DNA from: Tridacna crocea
Taxonomy: Eukaryota; Mollusca; Bivalvia; Cardiida; Cardiidae
Assembly: GCA_943736015.1 (NCBI GenBank)
Contig: OX031070.1
Location: 41,502,173-41,566,172, forward strand
Direction: 5' to 3'
Length of the DNA: 64,000 nucleotides
Position numbers and translations under genes: made by a program. Under the pieces are notes generated by a model. It ran no database searches and had not been told where the DNA came from. It worked only from the letters and a program-made list of their open reading frames with translations. Of this stretch, positions 20,091-30,225 are shown in pieces (positions within the stretch are counted from its first letter, which is position 1; each line of letters starts with the position of its first letter).

Positions 20091-22382
20091 TTAATCCTTT
20101 ACCACACAATCCCATGTTTTGACAATGAAGGCTTTTGAAAACATGGTGGAAAAAAGAGGAAATGTTAGTTACTTGCATATTCTCCATTTCCCACAATGTT
20201 GTTTATCTCACTGATAACAAATTTCATCATTTGAGCTACATATGAAATGTCGTCTGCAAATCCCTGTTATTTAGACATGTCTACATTTTTAGCTCACCTG
20301 AGCACGAAGTGCTCATGGTGAGCTATTGTGATCGTGCTGTGTCCGGCGTCCGTCGTCCGTCGTGCGTCGTGCGTCGTGCGGCGTGCGTCGTGCGTCGTGC
20401 GTCGTCCGTCGTCAACTTTTTACCTTGTGTACGCTCTAGAGGCCACAGTTTTAGTCGGATACTCATGAAAGTTGGTCAGGATGTTTGTCTCGATGAAATC
20501 TCGGACGAGTTCGAAAATGGGTCATGTGGGGTCAAAAACTAGGTCACTAGGTCAAATCTTAGAAAAACCTTGTGTACGCTCTAGAGGCCACATTTTCAGT
20601 CGGATACTCATGAAAGTTGGTCAGGATGTTTGTCTCGATGATATCTCGGACGAGTTCGAAAATGGGTCACGTGGGGTCAAAAACTAGGTCACCAGGTCAA
20701 ATCTTAGAAAAACCTTGTGTACGCTCTAGAGGCCACATTTTCAGTCGGATACTCATGAAAAATGGTCAGGATGTTTGTCTGGATGATATCTCGGACGAGT
20801 TCGAAAATGGGTCACGTGGGGTCAAAAACTAGGTCACCAGGTCAAATCTTAGAAAAACCTTGTGTACGCTCTAGAGGCCACATTTTCAGTCGGATACTCA
20901 TGAAAGTTGGTCAGGATGTTTGTCTGGATGATATCTCGGACGAGTTCGAAAATGGGTCACGTGGGGTCAAAAACTAGGTCACCAGGTCAAATCTTAGAAA
21001 AACCTTTTGTACGCTCTAGAGGCCACATTTTCAGTCGGATACTCATGAAAGTTGGTCAGGATGTTTGTCTGGATGATATCTCGGACGAGTTCGAAAATGG
21101 GTCACGTGGGGTCAAAAACTAGGTCACTAGGTCAAATCTTAGAAAAACCTTTTGTACGCTCTAGAGGCCACATTTTCAGTCGGATACTCATGAAAGTTGG
21201 TCAGGATGTTTGTCTGGATGATATCTCGGACGAGTTCGAAAATGGGTCACGTGGGGTCAAAAACTAGGTCACCAGGTCAAATCTTAGAAAAACCTTTTGT
21301 ACGCTCTAGAGGCCACATTTCCAGATGGATACTCATGAAAGTTGGTCAGGATGTTTGTCTGGATGATATCTCGGACGAGTTCGAAAATGGGTCACGTGGG
21401 GTCAAAAACTAGGTCACTAGGTCAAATCTTAGAAAAACCTTTTGTACGCTCTAGAGGCCACATTTTCAGTCGGATACTCATGAAAGTTATTCAGGATATT
21501 TGTCTGGATGATATCTCGGACAAGATCGAAAATGGGTCATGTGGGGTCAAAAACTAGGTCACTAGGTCAAATGTTAGAAAAACCTTTTGTAGGCTCTAAA
21601 GGCCACATTTTCAGTCCGAAACTCTTGTAAGTTGGTCAGAATGTTTGTCTTGATGATATCTCAGACAGGTTTGAAAATGGGTCATTGGGGGTTAAAAACT
21701 AGGTCACCAGGTCAAATCTTAGAAAAACCTTGTATATGCTCTGGATGCCACATTTTCAGTCCAACACTCTTGAAAATTAGTCAGAATGTTTGCCTTTATA
21801 ATATCTTGGATGAGTTTGAAAATGGGTCATGTTGGGTCAAAAACTGGGTCAATAGGTCAAATGTTATAAACACCTTTTGTATGCTCTGGAGGACACATTT
21901 TCAGTCTGATACTCCTAAAACTTGTTCATAATATTTGTCCTGGTGATACCTTGAATGAGATTGAAAATGGGTCATGTGGAGTCAAAAACTAGGTCAATGG
22001 GTCAAATATTAGAAAAACCTTGTGTACACTCTAGAGGCTACATTTTCTGCCTGATATTCTTCAGACTTGGTCAGAATGTTTGTTTTGGTGATGTCTCAAA
22101 AGAGTTTGATAATGGGTAATTGTCGGGTCCAAAACTAGGTCACTTGATGAAATCTTAGAAAAACCTTTTGTACACTGTAGAGGCCACATTTTCAGTCCAA
22201 TACTCATGAAACTTGGCCAGAATGTTTGTCTTATTGATATCTCAAAAGTGTTTGATGATGGGTAATGTCTGATAAAAAACTAGGTCACTGGGAAACTAGA
22301 TGGTGCATGTTTGGTCAATAAACTCAGGTGAGCGATTTCAGGGCCATCATGGCCCTCTTGTTGTTGTTTGGTAAAGACTTAA
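20091..22382 (-). mobile_element. TTAA-hairpin MITE split by a 2-kb helentron-like insertion
   Basis: The left piece runs from TTAATCCTTTACC at 20091 to about 20289 (gtctacattttt). The right piece, ttgttgtttggtaaagacttaa, resumes at 22361. Joined, they restore the expected order of this MITE's terminal region, so the intervening segment 20290-22360 is one insertion. Confidence 0.88.
20290..22360 (+). mobile_element. Helentron-like non-autonomous element with 145-bp tandem array
   Basis: Begins TAGCTCACCTGAGCACG... with a short foldback (GAGCACGAAGTGCTC), then a (GTCGTSC)n simple repeat at 20341-20410. About 13 head-to-tail units of 145 bp follow, most alike in the middle and decaying towards the 3' end. 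It closes with CTCAGGTGAGC, the inverse of its start, then the hairpin GGGCCATCATGGCCC and CTTG. It inserted between T residues of a MITE without an evident target duplication. Subterminal inverted repeats, 3' hairpin and internal minisatellite fit helentron-type rolling-circle elements. No Rep/helicase is coded. Confidence 0.85.
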
Positions 22383-22491
22383 TTTCATTCATTGCAATCC
22401 TTATCTGTGACTCTAAATATTGTAACAAAAGGACATTCAGAGCTCCAGATAAGAGGAAGTGATGGTATTCTAAATCCATTATTTTTCTTCC

Positions 22492-22566
22492 AAACCCTAT
22501 GTTATGGGTACTCATTAGAATCGTCTCGATGAGAAGATTCTAATGAGTACCCATAACATAAGGTTT
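22492..22566. repeat. Hairpin with 31-bp arms
   Basis: Arms 22492-22522 and 22536-22566 are complementary with a single mismatch (core TATGGGTACTCATTAGAATC). The 13-base loop GTCTCGATGAGAA contains a smaller TCTC/GAGA pair. It lies between the helentron-like element and the exon at 22648. Confidence 0.9.
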
Positions 22567-22647
22567 AGTGGAGAATAGTTAATATTTTTATTTTTGAAAT
22601 TAAAATCACTTGCTCTATCATGGAGCTCTGGATATTGACATTGACAG

Positions 22648-22764
22648 AATCAAGGTAAGCCGGGACATGAGATACAGAGTAGCACCCTGGAACTGATCAA
22701 TGGTTTAGTCTCACTGGTACATCAGCAGTGGATGCCTGAAGATGTGGCGCAAGAGGCCATGGAG
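22648..22764 (+). CDS. NF1: NF1 coding exon (human exon 14 equivalent)
   Basis: The exon is 117 bp, phase 0 to 0. The acceptor is ttgacag, followed closely by an in-exon GGTAAG that looks like a donor but is coding (QGKPG). It encodes LELINGLVSLVHQQWMPEDV and then AQEAME, matching human ELITGLVQLVPQSHMPEIAQEAME. The donor is gtgggt. A near-perfect 31-bp-arm hairpin lies 82 bp upstream (22492-22566). Confidence 0.92.
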
Positions 22765-22794
22765 GTGGGTCTTCTGTTTACTTGGCTTAGTTAG

Positions 22795-22970
22795 TTGTCC
22801 TTATTCACTAATCATTCTCGAGAATTTTCTAAATTTGAAAGTAACAAAACGTGTGAGTGGTCAAACCAAATGGTTTGGCCAATCAGAAGTTGTGTTACTT
22901 TCTAAATCAAGAGTAAGACTAAGAAGGAAGCTAAGAATGGCTTGTGAAGATGGGCCCAGGTCATGATTTG
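22795..22970. mobile_element. Diverged relative of the 2522 MITE
   Basis: Contains CCTTATTCACTAATCATTCT, the palindromic centre CAAACCAAATGGTTTGG and GAAGCTAAGAATGG, in the same order as in 2522-2712. It lies just after the exon at 22648. Confidence 0.6.
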
Positions 22971-23164
22971 TAGTTTATGAAAAAAAAAATGTGTGTGGAA
23001 ACACCATGACAAAAGCAGAAATAGCATATTACAAGCAATTTTGAATTCTACCGCTATTCCTTTTACCCTTTACCAAACAGTCACGGTATTTTTTCTTAAA
23101 TGTCAAGAAGAGGGTTTAAAAAAACAAATCTTGTAATTTACACCACATATAATTTTTTGTCAGC

Positions 23165-23376
23165 AAATGCTTTTGATTTTGACTGAATTGAAAGCATTTG
23201 CAGACAACAAAATAAATAATAACTCAAAAGCTGAACTTTGTGTTTGGAAGGATTACAAACATTGTTGGAAAAGGAGAAAATGCTGGTAACCAGCATTTTC
23301 TCCTTTTCCCACAATGTTTTCAAAAAGGCTTTTTTCTCAGGATTGTGAACATTCAGGATTGTGATGTGAAGGGTTG
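23165..23376 (+). mobile_element. TTAA-hairpin MITE, left end replaced
   Basis: The GCATTTGCAGACAACAAAATAAA block, perfect hairpin (23264-23326) and right end gtgaagggttga are visible. A fragment of a reverse copy sits directly upstream. It ends just before the exon at 23406. Confidence 0.8.
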
Positions 23377-23405
23377 AAAAAGATTTTTTTTTTTTCCTTT
23401 GAAAG

Positions 23406-23485
23406 GCATTGCTGTGTCTACATCAGCCATCCAATATAGAGCTATGGAATCCAGAGTCGCCTATCAACACATTCTGGGATGTTAA
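23406..23485 (+). CDS. NF1: NF1 coding exon (human exon 15 equivalent)
   Basis: The exon is 80 bp, phase 0 to 2, the same length as human exon 15 (recalled). It encodes ALLCLHQPSNIELWNPESPI and NTFWDV, matching human ALLVLHQLDSIDLWNPDAPVETFWEI. The acceptor is an extended T tract ending gaaag and the donor is gtgagt. Confidence 0.94.
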
Positions 23486-23564
23486 GTGAGTAAACAGTTT
23501 TTATTATTGTCATGATATGGCCTGCAACACCTGAAAAAGGGGATTTGGATATTCTCGTAGAGTG

Positions 23565-23765
23565 TTGTCTCAGATCAGCTGGTGCAGGCTGCGCAGGCTA
23601 ATTAGAGACGCTACTGTACGTTTACAATAGATTTTGTGCTACAGCAGACTTGCACTAAACAGAAAATTACCTAAAAACGGGAAGCTTCGTTTTGGATTAG
23701 CCTGCGCTGAATGCCCAGGCTGGTCCGAGACCACACTTTATGCAAATGTCTGAATATCCCTTTTA
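23565..23765. repeat. Dispersed repeat, second copy
   Basis: GCGCAGGCTAATTAGAGACG, ATTTTGTGCTACAGCAGACT and TTGGATTAGCCTGCGCTGAA match 905-1115 in order and spacing. Confidence 0.65.
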
Positions 23766-24264
23766 GCATGTAGCAGACCTTACTGCAATAGCCATTATAA
23801 TGCTACAACCATATACAAAATATTACTACATATGAGTAAATTAGAAAGGAAATTTACATGGTCAAGTTGTCATATGATGAACATACACAATAGACTCGCT
23901 TGTATTGTATTTTGATATCTATTATGTCATATGAGTATAAAGATGCCTCCTGAGGCTATAGTTATGATAATAACTGTCATTTCTGTCAAATGCAGTGTGT
24001 AAAATGAGTTAGTTTTAATCTGTTTTGGTATTTTGTTGGAAATGAAAGGGTTCTTTTGTCAAATATAATCTCAAACAAACATCAAATTAAAGGTATCTTT
24101 TTGACACATGAAACCTTTCCCTGAGTACATTCAGGCTTGCTGGTTTGAATCCCCAGCTTGGCCAATTTCTTTCTAAAGGATGATGATAAGTAATTGTGAC
24201 AAGATTAATTCCTCTCTCATTACTAATTTATGAATTAATCTTCCTTCTATCATGGTTTATCCTT

Positions 24265-24975
24265 CATTCTAACATGACACGCGACTTTGGCTCTATAAAC
24301 ACAGTGCAAGGAAAACGTGGTAAAATCTGCGACAATCCATGCAGAGTGACGTCATCCTATACAGAGTGATGTCATTCAATGAGTGAGTTATTCAATGGAA
24401 CATAATCTTCATCCGCGTTTTTGCTCTTAGTTTGAACTTGTTTTCCTTTCATTAAGAATTGGCCATGTTAGAATTGAAATAATCTTCTTTCTATCGTGGT
24501 ATATCGTTCAATAAACCACGTTGTGAGTTATGAGGCGCAATGAATAACCCACTCGGGCTATTGCCCTCGTGGATTATTTATTGTGCCTCATAACTCACAA
24601 CTGTGGTTTATTGAACGATATACCACGATAGAAAGAAGATTATTTCTTAAATAAATCATGAATGTGAGTTATGAGGAACAGTAGATATTCCACGAGGGCA
24701 ATAGCCTGAGTGGGTTATTCATAGTGCCTCATAACTCACAATGTGGTTTATTGAACGATAAATAGAAAGAAGATTATTTCAATTCTAACATGACCGACTC
24801 TTCATCAGTGGAAAACAATTTCTTATTTAGAATAAAAACGCATATGCAGATTATATTCCATTGAATAACTTACTTTGTACAGCATGACGTCGCATTATAT
24901 GGTATGACGTCACTCAAAGTAGCATAACATAGATTTTACCACGCTTTCGTTGCACTGTGTTTATAAATGTTAGAA
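24265..24975. mobile_element. ~0.7-kb foldback element with nested palindromes and TGACGTCA sites
   Basis: The outer halves 24265-24478 and 24787-24975 are diverged inverted copies (TCTAACATGAC, GATTATATTCCATTGAATAA, GATTTTACCACG, GTTGCACTGTGTTTATA). The inner part 24478-24645 is a tight palindrome around AATAACCCACTCGGGC, followed by a third partial copy to 24786. The arms contain repeated CRE-like TGACGTCA or near matches (24346, 24892, 24904). Confidence 0.82.
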
Positions 24976-25150
24976 TATTGTTTTGATGATGATTATGTTG
25001 GAAATTAGCCAATGTCTTTAGAAGACCATTGTGAGAAATAGTGATCAAAGAAATTTCAGGGAAGCATGAATGGATTAACAGACTGTTGCTGTATAACTGT
25101 AATAATGTTGAAAATAGTGTTAAACACCATAGAAACAAACAAACAATCTA
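24975..25150 (+). mobile_element. SINE-like 3' module
   Basis: TGATGATGATTATGTTGGAAATAGCC-type start followed by AATAATGTTGAAAATAGTG and TTAAACACCATAG, then a (CAAA)-like tail. It ends 30 bp before the NF1 exon at 25180 and contributes sequence close to its acceptor. Confidence 0.65.
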
Positions 25151-25179
25151 AAAAAAACCCTTCAACTTTTTTCTTTCAG

Positions 25180-25363
25180 TTCCCAAGTTCTTTTCTCGAT
25201 CTCTCAAAAGTTAATCCAGCATCAGATTATCAATTACACAGAGATTTTAAAATGGCTGCAGGATATCTTGGTGTGTCGAAACAGTTTTTTACAGAAACAC
25301 AGCTCGAATGCCAATGTGGGCAGTAATATACCAGTCTGTAAACAGGCACATATAAAACTGGAG
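25180..25363 (+). CDS. NF1: NF1 coding exon (human exon 16 and end of 17 fused, loop lost)
   Basis: The exon is 184 bp, phase 2 to 0, between ttctttcag and gtagga. It encodes SQVLFSISQKLIQHQIINY, TEILKWLQDILVCRNSFLQK and NIPVCKQAHIKLE. Human reads SQMLFYICKKLTSHQ, EILKWLREILICRNKFLLK and PPICRQAQTKLE, but with a long variable stretch of roughly 60 residues between the last two blocks that is reduced here to about eight residues. The longer open frame across this region (25066-25326) is in a different frame and is not the coding one. Confidence 0.93.
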
Positions 25364-25419
25364 GTAGGAATCTGAGAAATATTTTTAATCAACAGAATGT
25401 TTATAGCTTTCATTTCTTG

Positions 25420-25642
25420 ACATTTTGCCTCACAACAAAATTTTGGACTGAACCACATAGATGGCATTTGCAGACGATAAATTTAATGCTGCTAAAATGA
25501 TCATTTTTCTCATGGATGGGGTAAAAAACATTGTGGGAAAAGAAAATACAAGTAACAGGCATTTTCTCCTTTTCCCAAAATGTTTTCAAAAGGCTCAATT
25601 CTTGGGTTTCTTAAACTCGGAAATGTGTGATAAAGGTTTAAG
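25420..25642 (+). mobile_element. TTAA-hairpin MITE, decayed
   Basis: Hairpin with a shortened core (GAAAATACAAGTAACAGGCATTTTC) and right end gtgtgataaaggtttaa. Confidence 0.72.
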
Positions 25643-25899
25643 GCTTGTAGCATCATGACATAAAGTTGTCACAGACAAAGTTAAAAATGTCTGTATAAAG
25701 TAGAAATAATCAATTTGAGTTAGTTTAATACATGCAAAAATTGTTTTTCTTTTTTTCAATACAAGAAATTGTTTGTTACAATCATGTTTTTCTTTTGGAC
25801 TAAGTGTTCAAACGCAAGACAAAAAAAGTAGCTTCATTTTCAGATATAATTGCAAGACAGACAATGGAAAGAAAAGTATGCAATCATTGAATCATTTAC

Positions 25900-26114
25900 T
25901 TAACTGTTTACCACACAATCCCGCCTTTTAACACTCCTATGAAAGTAGCCTTTTGAAAAGATTGTGGGAAAAGGAGAAAATGCTGGTAACCAGCATTTTC
26001 TCCTTTTCCCACAATATTTTCGACCCTATCAAAGTCAGAAACCATTTAATTAGTTGCCTGCTGATGGTTTGAATTTGGTCCAGTCCAAAAATTTGTCGTT
26101 TGGTAGAGAGTTAT
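25900..26114 (-). mobile_element. TTAA-hairpin MITE
   Basis: The left end is TTAACTGTTTACC and the hairpin is perfect; the right end is ggtagagagttat. Confidence 0.85.
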
Positions 26115-26400
26115 AAAAAACAACACACGTTACAGGAGTTGTATATTGTATTTCTTTTTTTCCTAAATAGTTCATTAACTCATAGCTTGGTAAGGGCATT
26201 AAAAATAAGGGGGGGTATCAGAAATACAGGAAAAAAAATAAATTGCTTGAGTTCTTCACCTCTACAGTTTTTATTCATGAGAATTTTTTTAATGAAACAG
26301 TACTATTGGGTACCAGCAATATAGGTTTTAGTATCGAACTAATAGCTTTAGTGTGTGAGTTCACTCATTTATCACCATGACCTTTGCTGTATCTTTTCAG

Positions 26401-26587
26401 GTTGTATTTTTCATGTACCTGTGGAGTATTGACATTGATGCTGTGTTGACAGCTATGTCCTGTTTTCACTTACTGTGTGAGGAGGCCGAGATCAGATGTG
26501 GGGCAGATGAAATGGCAGTAACCCAACTTCTTCCAAACTACAATGTGTATTCGGAACTTGCTGCAGCCAGCACTGTGCTTACAACAG
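26401..26587 (+). CDS. NF1: NF1 coding exon (Cys/Ser-rich region, human exon 18 equivalent)
   Basis: The exon is 187 bp, phase 0 to 1, between ttttcag and gtttgt. It encodes FMYLWSIDIDAVLTAMSCFH, LLCEEAEIRCGADEMAV and QLLPNYNVYSEL, matching human MFLWNPDTEAVLVAMSCFRHLCEEADIRCGVDE and LLPNYNTFMEF. This cysteine-containing block is among the most conserved parts of the N-terminal half. Confidence 0.96.
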
Positions 26588-26630
26588 GTTTGTAATTCAA
26601 TTTTCTTGCTCAATTTCTTTTAAATACTCC

Positions 26631-26859
26631 TTAACCCATTACCACACAATCTCTACTTTAGACGACCCTGAGAAAGAAAGCCTTAGAAAACATTGTGGGA
26701 AAAGGAGAAAATGCTGGTAACCAGCATTTTCTCCTTTTCCCACAATGTTTTCTACCCTTCACAAAATAAATTTCTAATTTTCAGTCACTTTTATTTTGTC
26801 GTCTGCAAATGCTTTCGATTTGGACAAGCCTAAAATATTGTCATTTGGTAATGAGTTAA
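26631..26859 (-). mobile_element. TTAA-hairpin MITE
   Basis: Full length with both TTAA ends, 43 bp after the exon at 26401-26587. Confidence 0.88.
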
Positions 26860-26982
26860 AGAAGTTTTTGCTACATTTACAAGGCAAGCAAAAGATGATT
26901 ATGATAACAAGAATCAATAATAATGTTGGATAAAGGAGAAAACTCTTGTTTTCAGCATATTGTCTTTTTCTCACAATCTGTT

Positions 26983-27211
26983 TTAACTCTTTACCAAACG
27001 ACAAAATTTTGGACTACTCCAAATTGAAGGCATTTGTAGACAACAAAATAAATGTGAATCAAAAATTTTTTTTTGATTTTGGGAGTGTAGAAAACATTGT
27101 GGGAAAAAGAGAAAATGCTGGTTACCAGCATTTTCTCCTTTTCCCACAATGTTTTCAAAAGCTTTCTTTCTCAGGGTCGTAAAAAGTCGGGATTGTGTGG
27201 TAAAGAGTTAA
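26983..27211 (+). mobile_element. TTAA-hairpin MITE
   Basis: Full length. It is opposite in orientation to the copy at 26631, so a transcript could pair the two. Confidence 0.88.
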
Positions 27212-27259
27212 AGTCTATAGGGTCTTACATACACAGGATTATTGGCAAAGGATTATTAT

Positions 27260-28115
27260 TATTCAAATTTTCAGTCTATAACTCTGTACTAGAAAATCAA
27301 ATGTTTTTTTCGGGTTCTGAAGATTATGAGTTTTGAAATCATTGTGAGATAAAAGAAAAAAAAATCTCATTTTAATAACCTCAAATGATAGGGTTTTTAA
27401 ACACTGCTGGGACAGAGAAGTATGCCGGTAACCAGAATCGTCTGCTTTTCTCACAATGTTTCTACATTTTTGAAGTCAAAATCACCCTTTTTGAATCGTA
27501 TTTCATTTGTTGTTTAGATCAGCTTTAGATCAGCTAATGTTTTCATTTTAGACCACTCTAGGTAGTGTCCCTATTTTGTCCATTCTTGAAAATCAAATCT
27601 CTAGCTATGTCCATGGGTAAGGCACTGCAGAGACCCATCCTGGTCCAGATGAATGGTCCAGATGAATCATAGAAAAGACATGAGTGTTTGAAATTTTGTT
27701 TTATTTTACTCCCATAACAAAATAAGTGGGGGAGGTTATATGGAAATTGGGTTAAACTGTTGACTGTCCATGTGCAGACAAAATTTTACGTCCTCTTCTT
27801 CCTCACAGTTTTTAAATACTTGGATGAAATTTGAATTGAAACTCTCCTTCCATGGGAACAGGAGCACCTAATAAGTGTTTTAGTTTCCACAAAAACTGCA
27901 ATAAGATATTTGAACAGTAAAACTAACTTATATCCTGTCAAATAAATCTCTATTTAAATTTCAATGAAACATGTTCAATTGGAAGTATTAACCACCACTA
28001 GACTGGTGCTCTTGTCAACTCTTGATGCAGAAAGGCACTTGTTAATGTTCACAATAGTCCAATTCAATCACTCCCACATGACTCGGTGTCTTGGTAAAAT
28101 ATACCTTAATGTACC
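27260..28115. other. Intron sequence, unclassified
   Basis: A weak MITE-like stretch lies at 27330-27590 (gggacagagaagtatgccggtaacc). The rest shows nothing recognisable. Confidence 0.5.
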
Positions 28116-28121
28116 TTAGGT

Positions 28122-28350
28122 TTAACCCTTTCCCAAACAACAAACTTTTGGACTAGACCAAACTGAAAGCATTTGCAGAAAACAATTCAACTCTTGCTGA
28201 AAAGATGATTTCTGTCTATGATAGGGTAGAAAACATTGTGGTAAAAGGAGAAAATGCTGGTTACCAGCATTTTCTCCTTTTCCCACAATGTTTTCAAAAG
28301 GCTACTATTCCAGACCCGTAAAAACCAGGGATTGTTTTGGAAAGGGTTAA
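28122..28350 (+). mobile_element. TTAA-hairpin MITE
   Basis: Full length with both TTAA ends. Confidence 0.88.
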
Positions 28351-28574
28351 GCTGGTGGATATCTTGGCAATTTATATCATTTAATATTCAAAAACAGCAC
28401 AAACTTCCCGACACAAACACGATCGGGTTTCACAGTGTTTGCTGACTTGAAACTATGTAAGCAATGCATAAAATAATATTCTTGTGAGCTTAAAGCTCCA
28501 TTCAAAAGAACTGATAAAACTTTTCTAAACTTACGTCATGAAATATAGTGAACCTTTTTATTTTTTTCAAACAG

Positions 28575-28648
28575 GAAGAGCAGCGCTACAGAAAAGAATT
28601 ATGGCACTTCTTAGAAAGATAGACAACTCCACACCGGGCACTTCACAG
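28575..28648 (+). CDS. NF1: NF1 coding exon
   Basis: The exon is 74 bp, phase 1 to 0, between aaacag and gtatca. It encodes GRAALQKRIMALLRKIDNST and PGTSQ, matching human GRAALQKRVMALLRRIEHPTAGNTE. Confidence 0.94.
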
Positions 28649-28718
28649 GTATCAACATGAGTGTTTGTAACAAAAATAGTCTTGAAATAGCTTTTCACTT
28701 TACAAAACAATTCATTAT

Positions 28719-28947
28719 TTAACTCATTACCAAACGACAAACTTTTAGGTTTGTCTTAATCCCAAGCAGTTACCGATGACAAAATCAATGCAACTAAAGA
28801 ATTGAATATTAACATTAGAAGAGGAGAAAACAATGTGGGAAAAGGAGAAAATACTGGTTACCAGCATTTTCTCCTTTTCCCACAATGTTTTCTAAAGGCT
28901 TCTTTTTCAGGGTCAACAAAAGTAGGGATTGTGTGGTAATGGGTTAA
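28719..28947 (+). mobile_element. TTAA-hairpin MITE
   Basis: Full length with both TTAA ends, starting 70 bp after the exon at 28575-28648. Confidence 0.88.
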
Positions 28948-29314
28948 ACAGACCTGGAGAAAGAAATAACTTTGCAAAACATCATGAGGAAAGGCTGTTA
29001 GCAGTACAGATATATGTTGATATCATTTACCTTTTACAGAACAATATAGTGTCTTTACACCCTTGGGGGTTGAAAGGTTAGACATTCTGGTAATCAGATT
29101 TTTCAACTTTCCCCACAATGTTTTCTACTCTTTGAAAAGAAAATCCATCATTTAGCCATGTATAGCTTGTGATGTACAAGTACCTTCACAGTGGGCAAGT
29201 TTAAATTATTGCATTTTCACACAGAACTGCATGTATTTCAACAAACTATTTCTCAGTTATTAGTTGACACAACACATAAAGAGGAGGACTTCTAGAAAGT
29301 CATATTTCTTCCAG

Positions 29315-29479
29315 GCCTGGGACGATACATTTAGAAACTGGGGTGTGGTAACCAGCTATTTAGAAGCATATCCCAAAGATCATAAAGTGAAAATCGAGGA
29401 CAATGCTGTGGCCCTGGGTGATGCAATACGGTTGAAACGCAAACCTCCACACCATGCCAACACTGAACATGAGCTTGAG
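29315..29479 (+). CDS. NF1: NF1 coding exon
   Basis: The exon is 165 bp, phase 0 to 0, between ttccag and gtaagc. It encodes AWDDTFRNWGVVTSYLEAYP and a basic, His-rich tail (RLKRKPPHHANTEHELE), matching human AWEDTHAKWEQATKLILNYP and KTIVKRRMSHV. The tail is divergent and lacks the Gly-rich human segment. Confidence 0.92.
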
Positions 29480-29647
29480 GTAAGCCTCACTAAGATGTAT
29501 TTCCTAGGCTGTACGGTATGACTATTGCGTAACTCTTAACCCTTTACTAAATGACAAAATTTTGGACTGGTAAAAAATGAAAGCTTTTGCAAATACATGG
29601 GAATAATGTCATAGTATATAATAAACATATATACTGTTTATTTACAG

Positions 29648-29733
29648 GATCAGCTGAATGAGTGGGCCAACATGACAGGATTCCTGTGTGCACTCGGAGG
29701 TGTGAGATTACAGAGTAAAGTACACAGAGCCAG
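29648..29733 (+). CDS. NF1: NF1 coding exon (NMTGFLCALGG block)
   Basis: The exon is 86 bp, phase 0 to 2, between tttacag and gtaaag. It encodes DQLNEWANMTGFLCALGGVR and LQSKVHRA, matching human LQEWINMTGFLCALGGVCLQQRS. It is only 168 bp from the preceding exon; the intron between carries just a truncated MITE end. Confidence 0.96.
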
Positions 29734-30067
29734 GTAAAGGTCTTGGCTTGTTGAGCTAAAGAACGCAAACAAACCGGACCAATACAGAGAATCTGCATGG
29801 CTTGAGTATCCAATGAAAAAAATAAACCAACTCTTTGACTAGCCTTTCAGTAGTCTTATTTATGTTAATTCTTTACCAGTCAACAGAATTTAAGTCTTGA
29901 CTAAATTGAAAGCAATTGCAGAGGACTTTGATATGGTAGAAACATTGTTGGAAACAAGAAAATGCTGGTCAACAACATTTTCTACTACTGCCAAAGCATA
30001 CATTCCAGTAGTGTAAACAACAAAGTGACTCTATGAACTTCCAATGAGAAACTCATCCTAAGTTTCC

Positions 30068-30225
30068 CCTGGTTCTTTAACGTGCTTCGTGTATAGCACC
30101 ATTACAGGGGACTCAGTTTAACATCTCACCTGAAAGACTATTAGTAATTTTAGATGGCCAACCATGTGGACCGAACCCACCTGATCATGAGTCCTACGCT
30201 CTACCAACTGAGCTATGCGGGCTGG
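30068..30225 (-). mobile_element. tRNA-derived SINE, reverse copy
   Basis: On the - strand the head reads GCATAGCTCAGTTGGTAGAG (A box) with CAT in the anticodon position and GTGGGTTCGGTCC (B box). The body is shared with 33295-33530 (TAGTCTTTC..., GTGCTATAC..., GTTAAAGAACCAG). The body and TTCGGTCC changes argue for a SINE, not a working tRNA-Met gene. Confidence 0.82.

Noticed and set aside
20341..20412. A CpG-rich promoter island
   Set aside because: It is a GTCGTSC simple repeat belonging to the 5' end of the helentron-like element.
20309..21557. A row of nearly identical 71-residue open frames starting MVRMFV
   Set aside because: They recur every 145 bp with the tandem unit and simply reflect an open frame of the repeat; they have no domain and no gene signals.
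20400..22300. Possible CRISPR-like array
   Set aside because: The units are contiguous 145-bp tandem repeats without unique spacers, in an animal genome.
25066..25326. 86-residue open frame ending ECQCGQ
   Set aside because: The NF1 coding frame through 25180-25363 is a different one (KWLQDILVCRN), supported by homology and splice phases.
30160..30225. A functional tRNA-Met gene on the - strand
   Set aside because: It has a SINE body attached, a second copy at 33295 shares that body, and the arms are not fully paired.
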